Shown here piece by piece: positions 23,976 to 33,197 of a stretch of DNA of 64,000 nucleotides (position 1 is its first letter; the number at the start of each line of letters is the position of its first letter). Source of the DNA: Pseudobacteriovorax antillogorgiicola (GTDB taxonomy: Bacteria; Bdellovibrionota_B; Oligoflexia; Oligoflexales; Oligoflexaceae); NCBI RefSeq assembly GCF_900177345.1, contig NZ_FWZT01000026.1, forward strand, positions 1 through 64,000, in the 5' to 3' direction. The notes under the pieces were generated by a model. That model made no database searches, had not been told where the DNA came from, and was given only the letters and a program-made list of their open reading frames with translations. The position numbers were made by a program, and so were the translations under genes.

Positions 23976-25840
23976 CGCTGCTCCTCATGCTTGACTGTTA
24001 ACTGAAAAGCCTGACCTTTAACAATAACCTTTAGGTCCACGGGTCGGAATATATCGATAGCTTGAATTTTTGGAACTCTGAAAGGCCAAGGCCAGTCGTG
24101 ACTCGGCTCTAGGCGAAGAGCTCCCAGAAAGATCTTCTCACCACTTGCTGCGCGCCTATCCGAGGCTGCCCCTGTTTCTCTAGCAAAGGGTGCTAATAGG
24201 CTGTCTAGAGCCCCTTTAACCTCCTCCACCTGCCTGGCTCCGGAACCCCTATTGCGCTTAAGCCCTTCCAATTGACTCCTCATGTCTTTGAGAACTGGAA
24301 CCATCCCTCTGACAACCGGCAATGGCTCAGATTTTAGCTCTGTTACCAATTGCCTCATAAAACGAAGGGACGATCGTCGACGAAGCTTGAGAAGGCGCTG
24401 ATTTTCAGAAAGAAATTGACGATGCTTTCCTTGAGATAAGTTTCGAAGGCGCTTGATTAAGCCCTTACTCTTGGAGCCAAGCCTAAGGTTATCCAGGTTC
24501 TTTGCCTGAAAGATAAATTTCTCTTGGTGAAAAGAAGCGCTCCAGATCAAAGATTCGATAAGCTGTTTGAAAGCACTTCGAGGCAGGTATGATTTCACAA
24601 ATTCTAAAAGCCGACGATCAAACCTTTTTTCTAGCAGAATATACTTTATCCAGGCTAGGGAAAGTCTTCGATACTCCTGAGAAAATTCGCTCTCATCCCC
24701 TGAAGCCAAAGCCAATGCAAACAACTCTAGAGCTTCGCGAGCCTGCCCCTGTCGATAAACTTGAATTCCTCGTGGCCCAGCAAAAGCACCCACATCAGGA
24801 AACTGACCGTCCCTACCGAGAGCGAGCAAACGGTCACCGAGCTTGCTATCGATGAGTTCACGATCACGCTTGCCGGCAGAGCGAAAACCAATCATGGAAT
24901 AAAGTTGCTTTGCAGCACCATCGCTCAATTCATAATCGATCCAGCGATCAAAAGTCTCTTCTTGAATTTCCTTATCGTCTTCGACTTGATGATAGATAGA
25001 GGCAATCCCAAGCCGATCTTGAGCTGGTAGTTCGTACCACTGTTCGGACGGCAGTTCGATTAGCTCAATGAACTTGCTATACCAAGCTTTTAGAATTTTA
25101 GGATCTGTCTTTGGGCCAAACGGGTCATCATCTTTTGAGAAAATAGCTTTGCCACCCTCTTCATTTTGTTTACTCCGTTCCCCCAAATATGCATTGATCA
25201 AAAGAATGCGATAGCTCAGATAATTACCTAGACTTGGATCAATATTCTCTTCTCTACTAGCACGAGACAACAGATCTCTAAGGGTAAGAGCAAGAACCTC
25301 ATAGTTGTTGCCAACTCCAGCAACATGAAATATTCCAGGATACTGGCTAAATATCTTATCCACCGCTTGGCATGTTCCACGATGAATCCTAAGGCTCTCG
25401 ATTTCCTCTGGTGCTAGGATGCTCGATAGGTGAATGGCACGACGTTGATAGCCACGGCTGAAGGTGTCTAGACTGCGGTCGGGTAGCTTGCGATCTCGTT
25501 GGCGTCGATTCGCATTGCGCACCATAAAATTATGCAGTACCACAGGCCATATCCCTCTACCTAAGGAATCATGAGGCATATTTTCAGGGCAGATATTAAG
25601 TCGATCGAGAGCCAGCCATGCTGCTGATTTTAGGCCTTCGATCCTTGGTTCATGGGGAAAGCTTTCTTGGATCGTGTTGTGAACGTACCATAGCTTCAGA
25701 ACCTTTTCACTATCGTCTTCAAGGAGAGCGATATAGGCATTGTTATAGAGGTCCTGATACGGATTGGAAGCCCCGTCCCCCGTACTCAGGAAGAGAGTTT
25801 GTATGGCAACGATGAGACAAATACAAACTCTAAAAATCAT
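23972..25840 (-). CDS. Large periplasmic helical-repeat protein of the motor operon (622 aa)
   Basis: Signal peptide MIFRVCICLIVAIQTLFLS, then almost wholly helical sequence with TPR-like pairs (for example around 345-395: QGQAREALELFALALASGD). The second half is basic and coiled-coil-rich, with many KLRRR/LRRRSS clusters, and the C-terminus (FRPVDLKVIVKGQAFQLTVKH) looks beta-stranded. No known family. It overlaps the genes on both sides (stop/ATG overlap of four bases with the AgmX-like gene; start inside the end of the barrel gene), so it must work with them. A periplasmic scaffold or load-bearing part is plausible. Confidence 0.78.
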   Translation of the reverse strand: MIFRVCICLIVAIQTLFLSTGDGASNPYQDLYNNAYIALLEDDSEKVLKLWYVHNTIQESFPHEPRIEGLKSAAWLALDRLNICPENMPHDSLGRGIWPVVLHNFMVRNANRRQRDRKLPDRSLDTFSRGYQRRAIHLSSILAPEEIESLRIHRGTCQAVDKIFSQYPGIFHVAGVGNNYEVLALTLRDLLSRASREENIDPSLGNYLSYRILLINAYLGERSKQNEEGGKAIFSKDDDPFGPKTDPKILKAWYSKFIELIELPSEQWYELPAQDRLGIASIYHQVEDDKEIQEETFDRWIDYELSDGAAKQLYSMIGFRSAGKRDRELIDSKLGDRLLALGRDGQFPDVGAFAGPRGIQVYRQGQAREALELFALALASGDESEFSQEYRRLSLAWIKYILLEKRFDRRLLEFVKSYLPRSAFKQLIESLIWSASFHQEKFIFQAKNLDNLRLGSKSKGLIKRLRNLSQGKHRQFLSENQRLLKLRRRSSLRFMRQLVTELKSEPLPVVRGMVPVLKDMRSQLEGLKRNRGSGARQVEEVKGALDSLLAPFARETGAASDRRAASGEKIFLGALRLEPSHDWPWPFRVPKIQAIDIFRPVDLKVIVKGQAFQLTVKHEEQR

Positions 25841-26615
25841 ATCCGACTCCTAGGTTGTATTCTAACCACTTGCTCAAAGAAGCCTCATCCTGATGCACAT
25901 CAGTCATCATGAGAACGCTCGCCGTAACAACTATTGCCTGGCCTTCGAGAACCGGGTAGTAATGATCTAGAACAAGGCCAAGTCCGATGCTGTGTCGACT
26001 TCTTGAAGGTAGCATCGCTCCATGAGCTCTATCCAAGATGCCTTGGTACTCATCACCACCAATTTCAGGCTTGAACTGATTTTTCAATATATCTAAAGGG
26101 TTCTCATTGTTGGTTGCATCAAGATATTGGTGAAAATTAAGACGCAATAGCCCACTCACCACCATCTGGGCCTGGGGTATTAAGTTGAATAGCTGGCTGC
26201 CAATACCCTCATGAATCGGAGCCTTAAGACCAGTAACGATTTCAAATCGGGAGGCATGTCCTGGCTGCTTAAACGGTGTCTTGGCAAGCGAATCTGCTGA
26301 TTCCGTTGTGGCAACCACAACCCTACGGACTCCAATCTGATAAGAAAATGTTTCACCAGGAACCTCAGCAAGAATAGTAACGTGCTCGGAATCATAGTTG
26401 TTCAACTCTGATATCTGACCATATTCTAACTTCAGAGAAAGGCTCGATTTTCTCCAACGATGTATTGAAGGGCGTATCGCAATACCGGTAGTTTTTCTTA
26501 GGATACTAGATACCGGCTTCTTCTGATCTTCAATCAGTTGACTCGCTTCATCACTGGCAGCTAAGACCTGCGAACTTGTCAAGATCATGAGACCAACTAG
26601 GATCATCTTATTCAT
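25830..26615 (-). CDS. Probable outer-membrane barrel of the motor operon (261 aa)
   Basis: The ATG at 26615 overlaps the upstream stop as ATGA and gives a good signal peptide (MNKMILVGLMILTSSQVLA). The remaining sequence alternates polar and hydrophobic residues, with strands ending in aromatic residues, and the last residue is Phe (LGVGYDF), as required for insertion by the Bam machine. It lacks recognisable domains. One of three probable barrels in the operon. Confidence 0.75.
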   Translation of the reverse strand: MNKMILVGLMILTSSQVLAASDEASQLIEDQKKPVSSILRKTTGIAIRPSIHRWRKSSLSLKLEYGQISELNNYDSEHVTILAEVPGETFSYQIGVRRVVVATTESADSLAKTPFKQPGHASRFEIVTGLKAPIHEGIGSQLFNLIPQAQMVVSGLLRLNFHQYLDATNNENPLDILKNQFKPEIGGDEYQGILDRAHGAMLPSRSRHSIGLGLVLDHYYPVLEGQAIVVTASVLMMTDVHQDEASLSKWLEYNLGVGYDF

Positions 26616-28606
26616 AGTCCACCTCGGCTTGGATATGTAGGACGATGACAGGCGTTTTGATATTCCACATCCCAACTATTAGTAAAGTTATACTCGGTTT
26701 GATCATTGAATGCAGGCTGATCACAGAACCTAAGGCAGTGCTTCAGGGCATCGCCAACAGCAATCTCATCCATCAAAAAACGGGGATCGCCGACGGTCTC
26801 TGTACTAGAAAATCGATTCTGAATCGCTACGTAACTAACCACATTCTTGGGTCCTAGCCGAGCCGTTGTACTATATTCGAACTCTAGGAGAAACGGATAG
26901 GCGAGCTGCACACCAAGAACGTAACTTCGTTCTTCATCGCGAAGGTAATGTACAGGCGGTAAGCCAAATAACAAACCAGCGGCATACTCGCTTGGATCGT
27001 CTACCGTAGCATCCGCAAAGGCCAGTGCCTGAGACTCATCCTCCAGTGGACAGTAACTCAGAGCATGATCACTTCCGACAGTGATCACATCAAGAGGGTC
27101 AGCAAATCGGAACTCAAAAGAATCACTATCAAAAACTGAAAGCAAAGACCCCTGGCTTGCCGTGGGCACTGAGAATCGTATTCGCTTCACATCGATATCG
27201 TTTTTTTGATTGTCATCAAGTTCACGATAGTTTTCGTAAGATGGCAGGGCAGGTGCCACCCTAACTTCAAGGGGGCCTCTAACAAAATTAGGAGGTGATA
27301 GGAAACACGAGCCCAATGTCGTGCCGTCAGAATTAAGAGTCGGGCACCAAACTCCTTGTGCTAAAAATTCCAGAGCGCTGGCTGCTTTTGGATAGCTGTC
27401 GTATACGAAAATCCCCTTCAATCCAAGGGCTGCATCAGCCAAAAGGGTGATCAATGCGTTTTCTAGTTCGGCTTGAATATCAGCCGCATCCTCAGCCATC
27501 GTATGGTGGAGGACAATCATCAAGGACACCTCTTGGCTACTTTGCGAGCGAGCGTCTAAAATCCTACTTTCTAGGTAGTCTGCAACTGTAACCCGATTGA
27601 ACCCCTCGTCATCAATGCAAACATCTGCGGCTGATCTATCAAAAAGCATTCTTTTAGTTTGAAAATCGAGATAGTCGCTATCATAGTTACCATCAAGACA
27701 TGCTGCCAATAGAACCTTAACAGAATTAGATTCTTCAAACCGAAGACTTAGATTTTCCATAACCGCAGTAAACTCTGGATTCTTTCTAGCTATGGCATTG
27801 CGGGTTCGGCTACCACTTCCAGTAGGGACTGTCGCCTCACTACAGACCCAGGGATTTTCATCATACGATTCACCAAGCTGGGATAGGTACCAGTAAGGAT
27901 CTCCGTTCGAGGATTCTCCAAGCTCTGAAGTGAAGCTATCGAAGCTCGTGCAGTCTATAAGCTGGCCATACAAGGTTGGGTTTTCAATATTAACAACCAG
28001 ACTTGATGAACCAACGTAGCCACCAGCCGTCGTAAATGAACGCCTTAGACCATAGTTGATCACTTGGTTCTGGTTCATACCCGGAAAGTTATGCCAACCT
28101 CGCCACTGCACATAGCGATTTGACTCATCAAAAACCCCATAAATTTGATAGCTATCGTTGGTATCGGGGTAAACGCGATCCATCGCCAAGGGAGTCGAGC
28201 TGTATTGCTCTGCTAGCTCTCCGTCCTGGTGATACAAATACCGCAGATCGATCCGCTGGGGGATGCCTGACTCGATTCGTATACTAAGTGATTGACACCA
28301 AACATTATCTCCACATATCGCAGATTCATGCTGATGAACATTGCTGATAAGAGCTGTATCCTGCCAAGCTGAGGAATCTGCGAATGGACTTAGATTGATA
28401 TCGACTCTTGCATCAGGGCTAATCCCGTGACTATTCTCTATGGTATAGAAAACAAATAGAGTTTGCTCGCTAGCGAACCAAAAGGTTTGAAAATCACTTA
28501 GTACTACATCTTGTTTGATGAGAGGAACCTTCTCCAAACAAGACCAGTGCAAGCAAGCAGCTAGGAGCACACTTAAACAATGAAGATTCTTAAAGAATCG
28601 TATCAA
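26612..28606 (-). CDS. Large Cys-rich lipoprotein of the motor operon (664 aa)
   Basis: The TTG at 28606 has GAGGAG upstream and starts a signal that ends in VLLAAC (Cys18), a near-perfect lipobox. About fifteen further Cys and many Asp/Glu residues suggest a disulfide-stabilised, beta-rich surface or periplasmic protein. A helical middle (about 370-420: MIVLHHTMAEDAADIQAELENALITLLADAA) interrupts it. No family recognised. The start lies 17 bases inside the FliG-like gene and its end overlaps the barrel gene, so it is made with them; an adhesin or outer-leaflet anchor is possible. Confidence 0.75.
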   Translation of the reverse strand: MIRFFKNLHCLSVLLAACLHWSCLEKVPLIKQDVVLSDFQTFWFASEQTLFVFYTIENSHGISPDARVDINLSPFADSSAWQDTALISNVHQHESAICGDNVWCQSLSIRIESGIPQRIDLRYLYHQDGELAEQYSSTPLAMDRVYPDTNDSYQIYGVFDESNRYVQWRGWHNFPGMNQNQVINYGLRRSFTTAGGYVGSSSLVVNIENPTLYGQLIDCTSFDSFTSELGESSNGDPYWYLSQLGESYDENPWVCSEATVPTGSGSRTRNAIARKNPEFTAVMENLSLRFEESNSVKVLLAACLDGNYDSDYLDFQTKRMLFDRSAADVCIDDEGFNRVTVADYLESRILDARSQSSQEVSLMIVLHHTMAEDAADIQAELENALITLLADAALGLKGIFVYDSYPKAASALEFLAQGVWCPTLNSDGTTLGSCFLSPPNFVRGPLEVRVAPALPSYENYRELDDNQKNDIDVKRIRFSVPTASQGSLLSVFDSDSFEFRFADPLDVITVGSDHALSYCPLEDESQALAFADATVDDPSEYAAGLLFGLPPVHYLRDEERSYVLGVQLAYPFLLEFEYSTTARLGPKNVVSYVAIQNRFSSTETVGDPRFLMDEIAVGDALKHCLRFCDQPAFNDQTEYNFTNSWDVEYQNACHRPTYPSRGGL

Positions 28607-30287
28607 GATTCACATCTCCTCGCTTAGCCAACTTCAAGAGAGCTTGCCCTAGATCACGTGTCTGACCTGAAAACGTCATTTCCTGAAAGACCGGGCTTCG
28701 CAATGCTTTGCCATAGGACTCAGGAACGATTTCTAATAGTCGTTCTTGTCTCGTTAGATCAAGTTCGCTGGCGAACCATGGGGCAAGGCGTTTGGCATCA
28801 CACTCCAGACACAGTGCCTTCACCTGCTGATCATCCAGCTTATCCAACATCTCAGGGTAGAAGATACCTGCTGCCCAATTTGGCAAGCGATTACCGTTCA
28901 TGGCACGAGCGTCCTGCCAGAGGCGGTCGCGGTTATCCTGAGACATCTTAGCCATCATCTGAGAGAGGGGTTCCACGATTGTAAGACGAACTCCGAAGTC
29001 AACTTGGTGAGCCCGAGGTGCTAACTGTACAGCCTCACCAGCCATAGCTGATCGGATCACCTGCTCAGCATCACCGAGATCTTGCTCCGAAAACAATGGA
29101 CTGCGAAGATAGCGTAAGGCGATACCATATGTCTGATTTTCCCCTAGATAAGCACTCGCCTCTCGTTGCAGCTCATCAGGGGCTAGTACTAGAATCGTGG
29201 CAGCTGCATCGGCTGGGAGGCTCTGACAAATGTCAGCTAGGCCTTTGCCATGCGACCCTTGAAAGAAGTCATGAAATAGCTCCGTTCGATCGTCTAGCTG
29301 CGCGCTTAGTGTGCCCACCTGATTTTCAAGCTCTTTTACATGTGATTCAAGCTGTACAGAATCATAGGTGAATTCTCGCTTCATATAATTTTGAAAGGCA
29401 ATCTTAGCTTGGATAAGATCGAGGTCATCTGGCAGAATTGCGAGATCTGTCTTGGCCAGCACATGACTCGTGTAAGCCAATGCCTCGAAGTTTCTCTCTT
29501 CTAGCCAATGACGCCCAATGTTTTGCAATCGTTTTGGGTCTTCACTAAAATAGCTGCGCAACCCTGAGATTCGCTCATCCAATGAAACCTGTTCTTCAGG
29601 TTTCTCTTCGGACTTACCTGAATCACTCTCGATCTCCTTCTTGAGCTGCATATATCGCAACTTGTCCTCTAGGCTATCTTTTCCTAAACGTCTAAAGGCC
29701 CAGATCAGAATCAAAATAGTAACTAGCCCAAGCAATGCCAAGACCCCAGTGTCGAAGTGTTTTTCAATAAACTTCTCTAGGATTGTCTGGCTTTGGCTAG
29801 GTAGATCTTCAGCTGCAAAGCGTGGTGCATCTGGTAAAGGAATTGCCTTCATAGAAACTTTAAGAATACCTTTGGATAGTTTCGCTGCTAGACGCCTATC
29901 CAAATTCGCGACATCATCCTTGCTCAAGCTTGTTTCATAGGCATACTCACAACGAGCTCGGCTCAAAAAGTATTGAGGCTCATTGCCCTTAACTTGATCT
30001 CTAGTACCTGTAGACAAGCCGGGAAGACTGCGATTAGCTTGCATGGTGACCACTTCATGGCGCTGATAAACACAACCTCTGTAAACACAGGTTTCTTGTG
30101 GACACTCCTGTCGCAAAAGATTCTGAAAGGCAAGATCAAGCTCGCGGACTTGCATCAGCATCTCTGCGGGGATTTTTTCTTTAGGCCGGTTCGCTGTCTG
30201 ACCAAAAATCGGTGCTCCCCAGACTACTGCCAGAACGAGCACGAGCCACCACTGCACTCCGACCAGCTTAAAACTTCTCTTCACCAT
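28590..30287 (-). CDS. Membrane-anchored FliF/FliG-like rotor protein (565 aa)
   Basis: Signal peptide (1-29, WWLVLVLAVVWG), a Cys-containing periplasmic domain (about 35-175), one membrane helix (about 181-198) and a cytoplasmic part of 365 residues. The cytoplasmic part carries EDPKRLQNIGRHWLEERN (249-266), like the FliF C-terminal peptide that binds FliG; LADICQSLPADAAATILVLA followed by PDELQREASAYLG (350-382), like the FliG middle domain; and MLDKLDDQQVKALCLECDAK to the end (480-565), like the FliG C-terminal domain. So a FliF-type anchor and a FliG-type rotor appear to be one chain. In the flagellar motor FliG receives torque from MotA. MotB- and MotA-like genes are immediately upstream. 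By-eye alignment places Ser524, Ser531 and Pro532 at the E. coli FliG R281/D288/D289 torque positions. The homology is inferred without a search. Confidence 0.72.
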   Translation of the reverse strand: MVKRSFKLVGVQWWLVLVLAVVWGAPIFGQTANRPKEKIPAEMLMQVRELDLAFQNLLRQECPQETCVYRGCVYQRHEVVTMQANRSLPGLSTGTRDQVKGNEPQYFLSRARCEYAYETSLSKDDVANLDRRLAAKLSKGILKVSMKAIPLPDAPRFAAEDLPSQSQTILEKFIEKHFDTGVLALLGLVTILILIWAFRRLGKDSLEDKLRYMQLKKEIESDSGKSEEKPEEQVSLDERISGLRSYFSEDPKRLQNIGRHWLEERNFEALAYTSHVLAKTDLAILPDDLDLIQAKIAFQNYMKREFTYDSVQLESHVKELENQVGTLSAQLDDRTELFHDFFQGSHGKGLADICQSLPADAAATILVLAPDELQREASAYLGENQTYGIALRYLRSPLFSEQDLGDAEQVIRSAMAGEAVQLAPRAHQVDFGVRLTIVEPLSQMMAKMSQDNRDRLWQDARAMNGNRLPNWAAGIFYPEMLDKLDDQQVKALCLECDAKRLAPWFASELDLTRQERLLEIVPESYGKALRSPVFQEMTFSGQTRDLGQALLKLAKRGDVNLDTIL

Positions 30288-30300
30288 GATTGTTGACCCC

Positions 30301-30939
30301 TTAATAAATGCGAATCATCACGCGACGCTGACGATCTTTTAGTTCTTTTTCCGATAGGCTGTCCCCATTAAGTCCTTGTAAAGGACGGGTATCAGCATAG
30401 CCTTCGACATGAAGCTTAGTTCTTGGTATTCCGACTACTTCAAGGTGCTCACGAACCACGTGGGCTCTAGCACTGCCTAGCTCCCAGTTGCTTCGATAGC
30501 GACTCCCAGCCTTTATAGGTGTGGAGTCGGTATGACCTTCGACGGCAAAATCATATTTACCTGAATAGGGCAAAACTTGAGCCATCACATCGCCAAGGAT
30601 AGCCTTGAAGCGATCGTCGATCTCAGCAGAGCCCGAAGGAAACACAATCCCTGAATTAAGGGCAATAATCACACCACGATCGGTTAGGTTCGCAGAGACA
30701 ATCTCCTGATAACCCTGCGCTTCGATATGAGACTCAAGGTCACCTTGAAGCTCCTTCAAGCTATAGGTAGCAGACTGCCCAGCAAGGGCCTCCTGAATCT
30801 GCTGCATCTTGACTCGGCTCATTTCCATCGCGGAAAAAAGGGCTACAAAGAAAATCAGGAGATTAGTAATCAAATCTGCATAGGATAGGAGCCACGACTC
30901 GTCGCTCGATTTTTTTCTCGATAATTCAAAATCTTCCAT
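30301..30939 (-). CDS. MotB-like stator subunit with OmpA domain (212 aa)
   Basis: A short cytoplasmic tail precedes the single membrane helix WLLSYADLITNLLIFFVALF (16-35), in which Asp22 of YADL occupies the place of the essential ion-carrying Asp32 of E. coli MotB. The periplasmic part ends in an OmpA-type peptidoglycan-binding domain: GHTDSTPIKAG and SNWELGSARA, then VEGYADTRP. All key residues are intact, so the protein can be expected to form an ion channel with MotA and hold on to the wall. Three bases separate it from motA-like, and thirteen from the rotor-like gene. At 212 residues it is shorter than flagellar MotB (about 300). Confidence 0.9.
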   Translation of the reverse strand: MEDFELSRKKSSDESWLLSYADLITNLLIFFVALFSAMEMSRVKMQQIQEALAGQSATYSLKELQGDLESHIEAQGYQEIVSANLTDRGVIIALNSGIVFPSGSAEIDDRFKAILGDVMAQVLPYSGKYDFAVEGHTDSTPIKAGSRYRSNWELGSARAHVVREHLEVVGIPRTKLHVEGYADTRPLQGLNGDSLSEKELKDRQRRVMIRIY

Positions 30940-30942
30940 TGT

Positions 30943-31641
30943 CTAGCCCATCTTAACCAGTTGCTTTACCGTCTTGTGACAGCGTTTTAAAACTTGGATG
31001 CGTTGGTTCATCAAGGTCGAAAGAAAGCTACCGATCGGTCCTGCAACCCCAGACCCAAGAACCAAGCCGTATAAAGTTGAAAGAAGTGCGAGGGAAAGAC
31101 TAGCTCCAATATTAGAGTCCCCCGTACCAAAATCTTTGAATAGCAGGATCATACCAGTAAGCGTTCCCACCATACCAAATGCTGGCCCCAGCTTTGCTAA
31201 CTGCTCCCAATTGGCAACCACAGGCTCCCAACGATCCACACAGCGATGGCCTAATGCAGTGAAGCGATTATCTAAGACAGCATCGTCAGCTCGGCTCATG
31301 ATGTAATCCATCATCAAACGAATTTCTTCGTACTTACTTGCTTCGGCTAAATTCGCCGCTTCTATTTTTTTCCCTTGAACCCAAAGGTCTTCTAGTTTGA
31401 CTCGTTCCGCTTCAATGCGATCAGACTCTTCAGAGTACCGAGCGAAAAATGGCAGGATTTCACGTAAAGAAACGAGTGTACCGATGAAGTCTTTAGGTCG
31501 AGAACTGAGAACAAGAGCACCAAGCATACCGACACAAATGACGGTGAGAGCCACGGGATCAAAGAATCCCATTGATTGGTCACGCTCAGTAAAACCGATA
31601 ATGATCACTAAAAGCGCTGATACGATACCTATGATTTGCAT
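30943..31641 (-). CDS. MotA-like stator subunit (232 aa)
   Basis: Four membrane helices: about 4-17, 28-45, 150-170 and 180-205. The third contains LGPAFGMVGTLTGMILLF, the MotA/TolQ/ExbB signature. The large cytoplasmic loop between helices 2 and 3 (about 55-145) is of MotA rather than TolQ type and is rich in charged residues that could contact a rotor. RBS AGGAAGG before ATG. The gene is followed after three bases by the MotB-like subunit. The pair differs from flagellar motAB in being encoded with outer-envelope proteins and a rotor-like protein rather than beside flagellar or chemotaxis genes. Confidence 0.9.
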   Translation of the reverse strand: MQIIGIVSALLVIIIGFTERDQSMGFFDPVALTVICVGMLGALVLSSRPKDFIGTLVSLREILPFFARYSEESDRIEAERVKLEDLWVQGKKIEAANLAEASKYEEIRLMMDYIMSRADDAVLDNRFTALGHRCVDRWEPVVANWEQLAKLGPAFGMVGTLTGMILLFKDFGTGDSNIGASLSLALLSTLYGLVLGSGVAGPIGSFLSTLMNQRIQVLKRCHKTVKQLVKMG

Positions 31642-31653
31642 GACTGGGCCTTC

Positions 31654-32298
31654 CTATTCGAGTTCTTCTAGTTCATTAAGTTTGCGACTCACCGCTGGAT
31701 CGTCTTCTACTTCAAGAGCTTTGCTATAGGCTTCAATTGCCTTGGTGCGCTCGCCCACGAGTAAGTACAGCGAACCTTGGGCTTTCAGAAACTCAGGATG
31801 AGATGGATACCTTGCAAGTACAGAGTCGGCGATGAGCAATCCCTTGCCGTAGTTCTGGGTTTGAGTCTCACGATCCATCATGATTCGCGCTCGGCTCAAA
31901 CTAATGGCAGGAGCCTTCTTATTTTCGACTAAGCCTCTAGCTAGATAGGCATGGTGCATCTGAAGATGGACCGTATCCGACTTTGTTGGTGCGGGGATAA
32001 TCGTCCGTGGACCTTTTTTTTGACTATCCGATCGCTTGCTATCATGATCAACGATGACTCGACCAGCAACGGATAGTGGAATATCTACTTCGGTATACGT
32101 CTTTCCATTATTCCACTTCATTGTGATGGTTTGATCACTAGCTTGGGCTCTAGGCTCCAGTTTTGGCGTTGTTGCACTATTCTGAAACGACTCATCAACT
32201 TCCACTTCTGGCTCGATAAGATAGTGTGTGTAGGGCTTTGTCGAACAGGCGCCCAAAGTTCCCCCCAATGCTAGAAAAAGAAAACGCTTTATCACCAC
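31654..32298 (-). CDS. TPR lipoprotein of the motor operon (214 aa)
   Basis: Lipoprotein signal MVIKRFLFLALGGTLGAC with Cys18. A beta-like middle is followed by one or two TPR units near the C-terminus (YGKGLLIADSVLARYPSHPE, LYLLVGERTKAIEAYSKAL, about 148-200). TPR lipoproteins of this type (GltC/GltE-like, PilF-like) act as assembly partners of outer-membrane parts. The start is GTG at 32298 or GTG at 32295, both overlapping the stop of the upstream gene; the latter gives the common GTGA overlap. Confidence 0.78.
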   Translation of the reverse strand: MVIKRFLFLALGGTLGACSTKPYTHYLIEPEVEVDESFQNSATTPKLEPRAQASDQTITMKWNNGKTYTEVDIPLSVAGRVIVDHDSKRSDSQKKGPRTIIPAPTKSDTVHLQMHHAYLARGLVENKKAPAISLSRARIMMDRETQTQNYGKGLLIADSVLARYPSHPEFLKAQGSLYLLVGERTKAIEAYSKALEVEDDPAVSRKLNELEELE

Positions 32299-33197
32299 GA
32301 TACTCCTATTGAAACAGTTCCCTCAGTATCCACAGTGACCATACCAGAAAGGCCTCCCCAGTTACCAGGAAACGGATGCTTTGCAATTGCTTGAACGACT
32401 AAGGACGAGCCTGATGAACTTTCTCCAGACTCAGAAGCTAGAGCTTCTGGAATTTTTACCAGCAACTTAGCGCCAACGATAGGTGCGTTATCCAGATCCA
32501 AGACTTTATAGTAGGCTGCACCAATCGCTAGTGTGGGGTTGATCACCGAGATTGTTAAGCCACTCAGTTGATCGTTATTTTCACCCCATTGATTCAAGAA
32601 GTTATAGCTCAGATTGAAGTTAGGGTAGAGCCCCATCTCCCAAGTATGATGGTAGATCGCATCTTGGCGCCCATAGCGCTCCTTCATTCGTGACTTCGTG
32701 AAGTTCCGAATACTTCGACTATTCCAGTCTAGGTCTTCTTGAATGGTATCACTATAGATCACCCGACCCGTTTTCAAAGAGACCAGTCGATAGGAAAGCG
32801 AGCCATCGGCATAAGCTACCCACAGCGCCGATCTTGGCTGGAGTTCCTTACCTTCATAAATATTACGGACATCATCTAGACTGATAAATCCGTATCGATA
32901 ATACAGACCTTTTCCAGGCCTCACCTCAGGCCGCAAACACTCTTGGCAATCCATGAGTTGGCGACCAAATATTTTCGAAGCCGTGCTATAAGTCTGATTG
33001 CTTAAGGCATCTGACGCCCGATCCTGACCGTCCATCACCGATACTAGAACGACTGGCGCGACATCTATATCACGGATCAAACCGTCGTCGCGATGCTCTT
33101 CCATACGATACTGCCAGTCTTGAAGGAGTCGTCGCACGTTCGATTGAGCCAGTGCCTGAGAGCCTAATAATGCTCCTATAAGTAGCATCCATCTCAT
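32292..33197 (-). CDS. Periplasmic-domain plus outer-membrane barrel protein (301 aa)
   Basis: Signal peptide MRWMLLIGALLGSQALA. Residues 20-175 form a soluble domain with a Cys pair (DCQEC) and a strand-turn pattern ALWVAYADGSLSYRLVSLKT ending GRVIYSD that resembles FlgO/CsgG-type domains. The C-terminal 125 residues look like a small barrel and end in Trp (TVSIGVSW), the Bam recognition residue. It overlaps neighbours on both sides by four bases (ATGA upstream). It is related in architecture, not clearly in sequence, to the next-upstream gene. Confidence 0.72.
   Translation of the reverse strand: MRWMLLIGALLGSQALAQSNVRRLLQDWQYRMEEHRDDGLIRDIDVAPVVLVSVMDGQDRASDALSNQTYSTASKIFGRQLMDCQECLRPEVRPGKGLYYRYGFISLDDVRNIYEGKELQPRSALWVAYADGSLSYRLVSLKTGRVIYSDTIQEDLDWNSRSIRNFTKSRMKERYGRQDAIYHHTWEMGLYPNFNLSYNFLNQWGENNDQLSGLTISVINPTLAIGAAYYKVLDLDNAPIVGAKLLVKIPEALASESGESSSGSSLVVQAIAKHPFPGNWGGLSGMVTVDTEGTVSIGVSW

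Noticed and set aside
30301-31641. The MotA/MotB-like pair as ordinary flagellar stator genes
   Set aside because: No flagellar or chemotaxis gene is in the window, and the pair is embedded in overlapping envelope-protein genes; a separate role is the better reading.
30943-31641. Zor-type anti-phage defence (ZorA/ZorB) reading of the MotAB-like pair
   Set aside because: The MotA-like protein is only 232 residues without the long cytoplasmic tail of ZorA, and no ZorC/D/E-like nuclease or helicase gene is nearby.
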